NCBI GenBank assembly: GCA_964457755.1
Contig: CAYWGC010000008.1
Location: 24,692-88,691, forward strand
Origin: Tharpella sp964457755
Lineage (GTDB): Bacteria > Desulfobacterota > Anaeroferrophillalia > Anaeroferrophillales > Tharpellaceae
Direction of reading: 5' to 3'
DNA: 64,000 bases
Of this stretch, positions 63,208-64,000 are shown piece after piece (positions within the stretch are counted from its first letter, which is position 1; the number at the start of each line of letters is the position of its first letter). The position numbers and the translations under genes are program-made. Under the pieces are notes generated by a model, which worked only from the letters and a program-made list of their open reading frames with translations, was not told the DNA's origin and did not search any database.

Positions 63208-63669
63208 TTATGTGGTCGGTTGGGGTTCATTTTTTACCATGAGAATTGAACATGGCATTTCCCTGATAAGAGCCTCGTTGCTGCGGCCAAAAAGAAAATG
63301 TTCGAGCCGACCCTCTTCGTGAGCAAGCATTATTAAAAGGTCAATAGAATGATCTTTTACCGCTTTCATAATTTCCTCTGTGGGCTCTCCCTCTGCAATC
63401 AATACATGCACAGACATGCCTTGTTCTTTTTCAAAGGCAATTATTTCATCCAGGTCTTTCCTGGTTTCCTGAAGAAGCTCTTTATATTCCGCTTCGACAT
63501 TAAAAATACCCGGAAGATTCCAACCGGCTAGTCCGAAGGGATTATGTATGACATGGACAACATATAGTTCAGCACTATATTTTTTAGCCAGAGACGTCCC
63601 CATTTTTACTGCTTTTCGACAGTATTCTGTCATTCTGCTTACCACAAGAATCCGTTTGATATCGTTCAT
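63208..63669 (-). CDS. universal stress protein family protein
   Basis: 153 residues from the ATG at 63669, which has GGAGG upstream; a longer frame to 63708 is rejected. UspA fold: IKRILVVSRMTEYCRKAV at the N-terminus and PCSILMVKNE at the end. The ATP-binding G2xG9xGS motif of the C-terminus is degenerate (EEGRLEHFLFGRS), unlike the UspA at 21585. It lies between two gene fragments and is the only intact-looking gene of the last kilobase. Confidence 0.85.
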   Translation of the reverse strand: MNDIKRILVVSRMTEYCRKAVKMGTSLAKKYSAELYVVHVIHNPFGLAGWNLPGIFNVEAEYKELLQETRKDLDEIIAFEKEQGMSVHVLIAEGEPTEEIMKAVKDHSIDLLIMLAHEEGRLEHFLFGRSNEALIREMPCSILMVKNEPQPTT

Positions 63670-63781
63670 GATCTGCCTCCATTTAAGAGTTAAAGTTATA
63701 TGCAACATTAAGTCACATAACCAAGAGTTTGGCCCAACGAGTCGGTCAACCCGCTTGAATCCTTTCGTTAGGTCGCTGATA

Positions 63782-63973
63782 TTAAAGCCAGCCGTACCTT
63801 TTCATGGCTTCGTAAACCAGGTAAAAGCCTAAAGGATATATCAAGGCTGGCACGATGATGACCCCGCCTCCAATGCCAAAGATACCAGATAAAATACCTG
63901 CTATCAAACCAATGAGAATCAACAGCTGTCTTTTGCTTTCCCATCTGTACGGTGGACCCGAGCGTCTAGACAA
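63782..63973 (-). pseudogene. truncated TauE/SafE-family transporter gene
   Basis: 63 residues. The N-terminal helix of the TSUP family is present (GLIAGILSGIFGIGGGVIIV, residues about 22-41), a sulfite/sulfonate exporter motif. Family proteins have about 250 residues and several more helices; here the frame changes to an unrelated tail (YLVYEAMKRYG) and stops. It is probably the remnant of a deleted gene. Confidence 0.65.
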
Positions 63974-64000
63974 CTTTTTGTAATGTTAAGCTATAGGCCG

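Noticed and set aside
54263..64000. Integrated prophage or integrative element at tRNA-Phe
   Set aside because: No integrase, phage or conjugation gene, and no second copy of the tRNA 3' end was found within the window.

Overview
The window looks like a scaffold from a Gram-negative, probably anaerobic bacterium of the Desulfobacterota/Desulfuromonadota type (former Deltaproteobacteria). This is inferred from gene content: LpxC, an energy-converting-hydrogenase-related complex, a periplasmic [NiFe] hydrogenase, a haem-c chemoreceptor, AcnB, GatAB and a second EF-G. Three 100-base N runs (1442-1541, 15071-15170, 39015-39114) show it is a gapped draft. Two of them break genes (a MoxR ATPase and Rel) and one sits in a tandem repeat.

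Layout. 1-4570 (minus): an operon of an FtsH/Cdc48-like AAA protein, a RavA/MoxR-type AAA protein, a 92-residue protein and a WD40 propeller running off the left edge, driven by a near-consensus sigma70 promoter. 4698-5278: a small, apparently frameshifted secreted protein. 5348-9612: a [NiFe] hydrogenase in unusual large-then-small order, followed by a chemoreceptor with a CxxCH haem motif in its periplasmic domain. 9872-26216: mostly housekeeping genes (cysK, gatA-gatB, lpxC, an AsmA-like DUF748 protein, acnB, uspA, purB, purC, aroB, ccdA). 26252-34179: a HEAT-repeat/receiver protein facing a chemosensory operon (STAS, hybrid cheA, cheW, cheB, cheR). 34482-39579: EF-G paralogue, SPOR protein, rel. 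39666-41901: rpmB and an unusual PfkB-fold protein between inverted copies of a structured repeat. 41936-43847: 3-hydroxyacyl-CoA dehydrogenase and ssb.

43874-53608 is the most interesting block. A protein with the LCIB-type beta-carbonic-anhydrase ligand pattern is followed, after a 27-bp perfect hairpin, by a six-gene membrane complex of the Hyf/Hyc architecture whose catalytic subunit has lost the four Ni-binding cysteines (an Ehr complex). This is followed by a second protein with beta-carbonic-anhydrase-like motifs. I suggest an ion-pumping complex coupled to CO2/bicarbonate chemistry, analogous in logic to cyanobacterial NDH-1MS or DabAB. This is a hypothesis from gene order and motifs only.

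From 53831 to the right end the character changes: an orphan flagellar-rod-like protein, tRNA-Phe, a decayed gene, three large secreted proteins of accessory type (one behind a GEMM-I cyclic-dinucleotide riboswitch with a built-in terminator), then a gene-poor stretch with tandem repeats, a folded RNA-like segment, an ihfA fragment joined to an inverted P-type ATPase fragment at a shared 9-mer, a UspA protein and a truncated TauE/SafE gene. No integrase, intact transposase or CRISPR array was seen.
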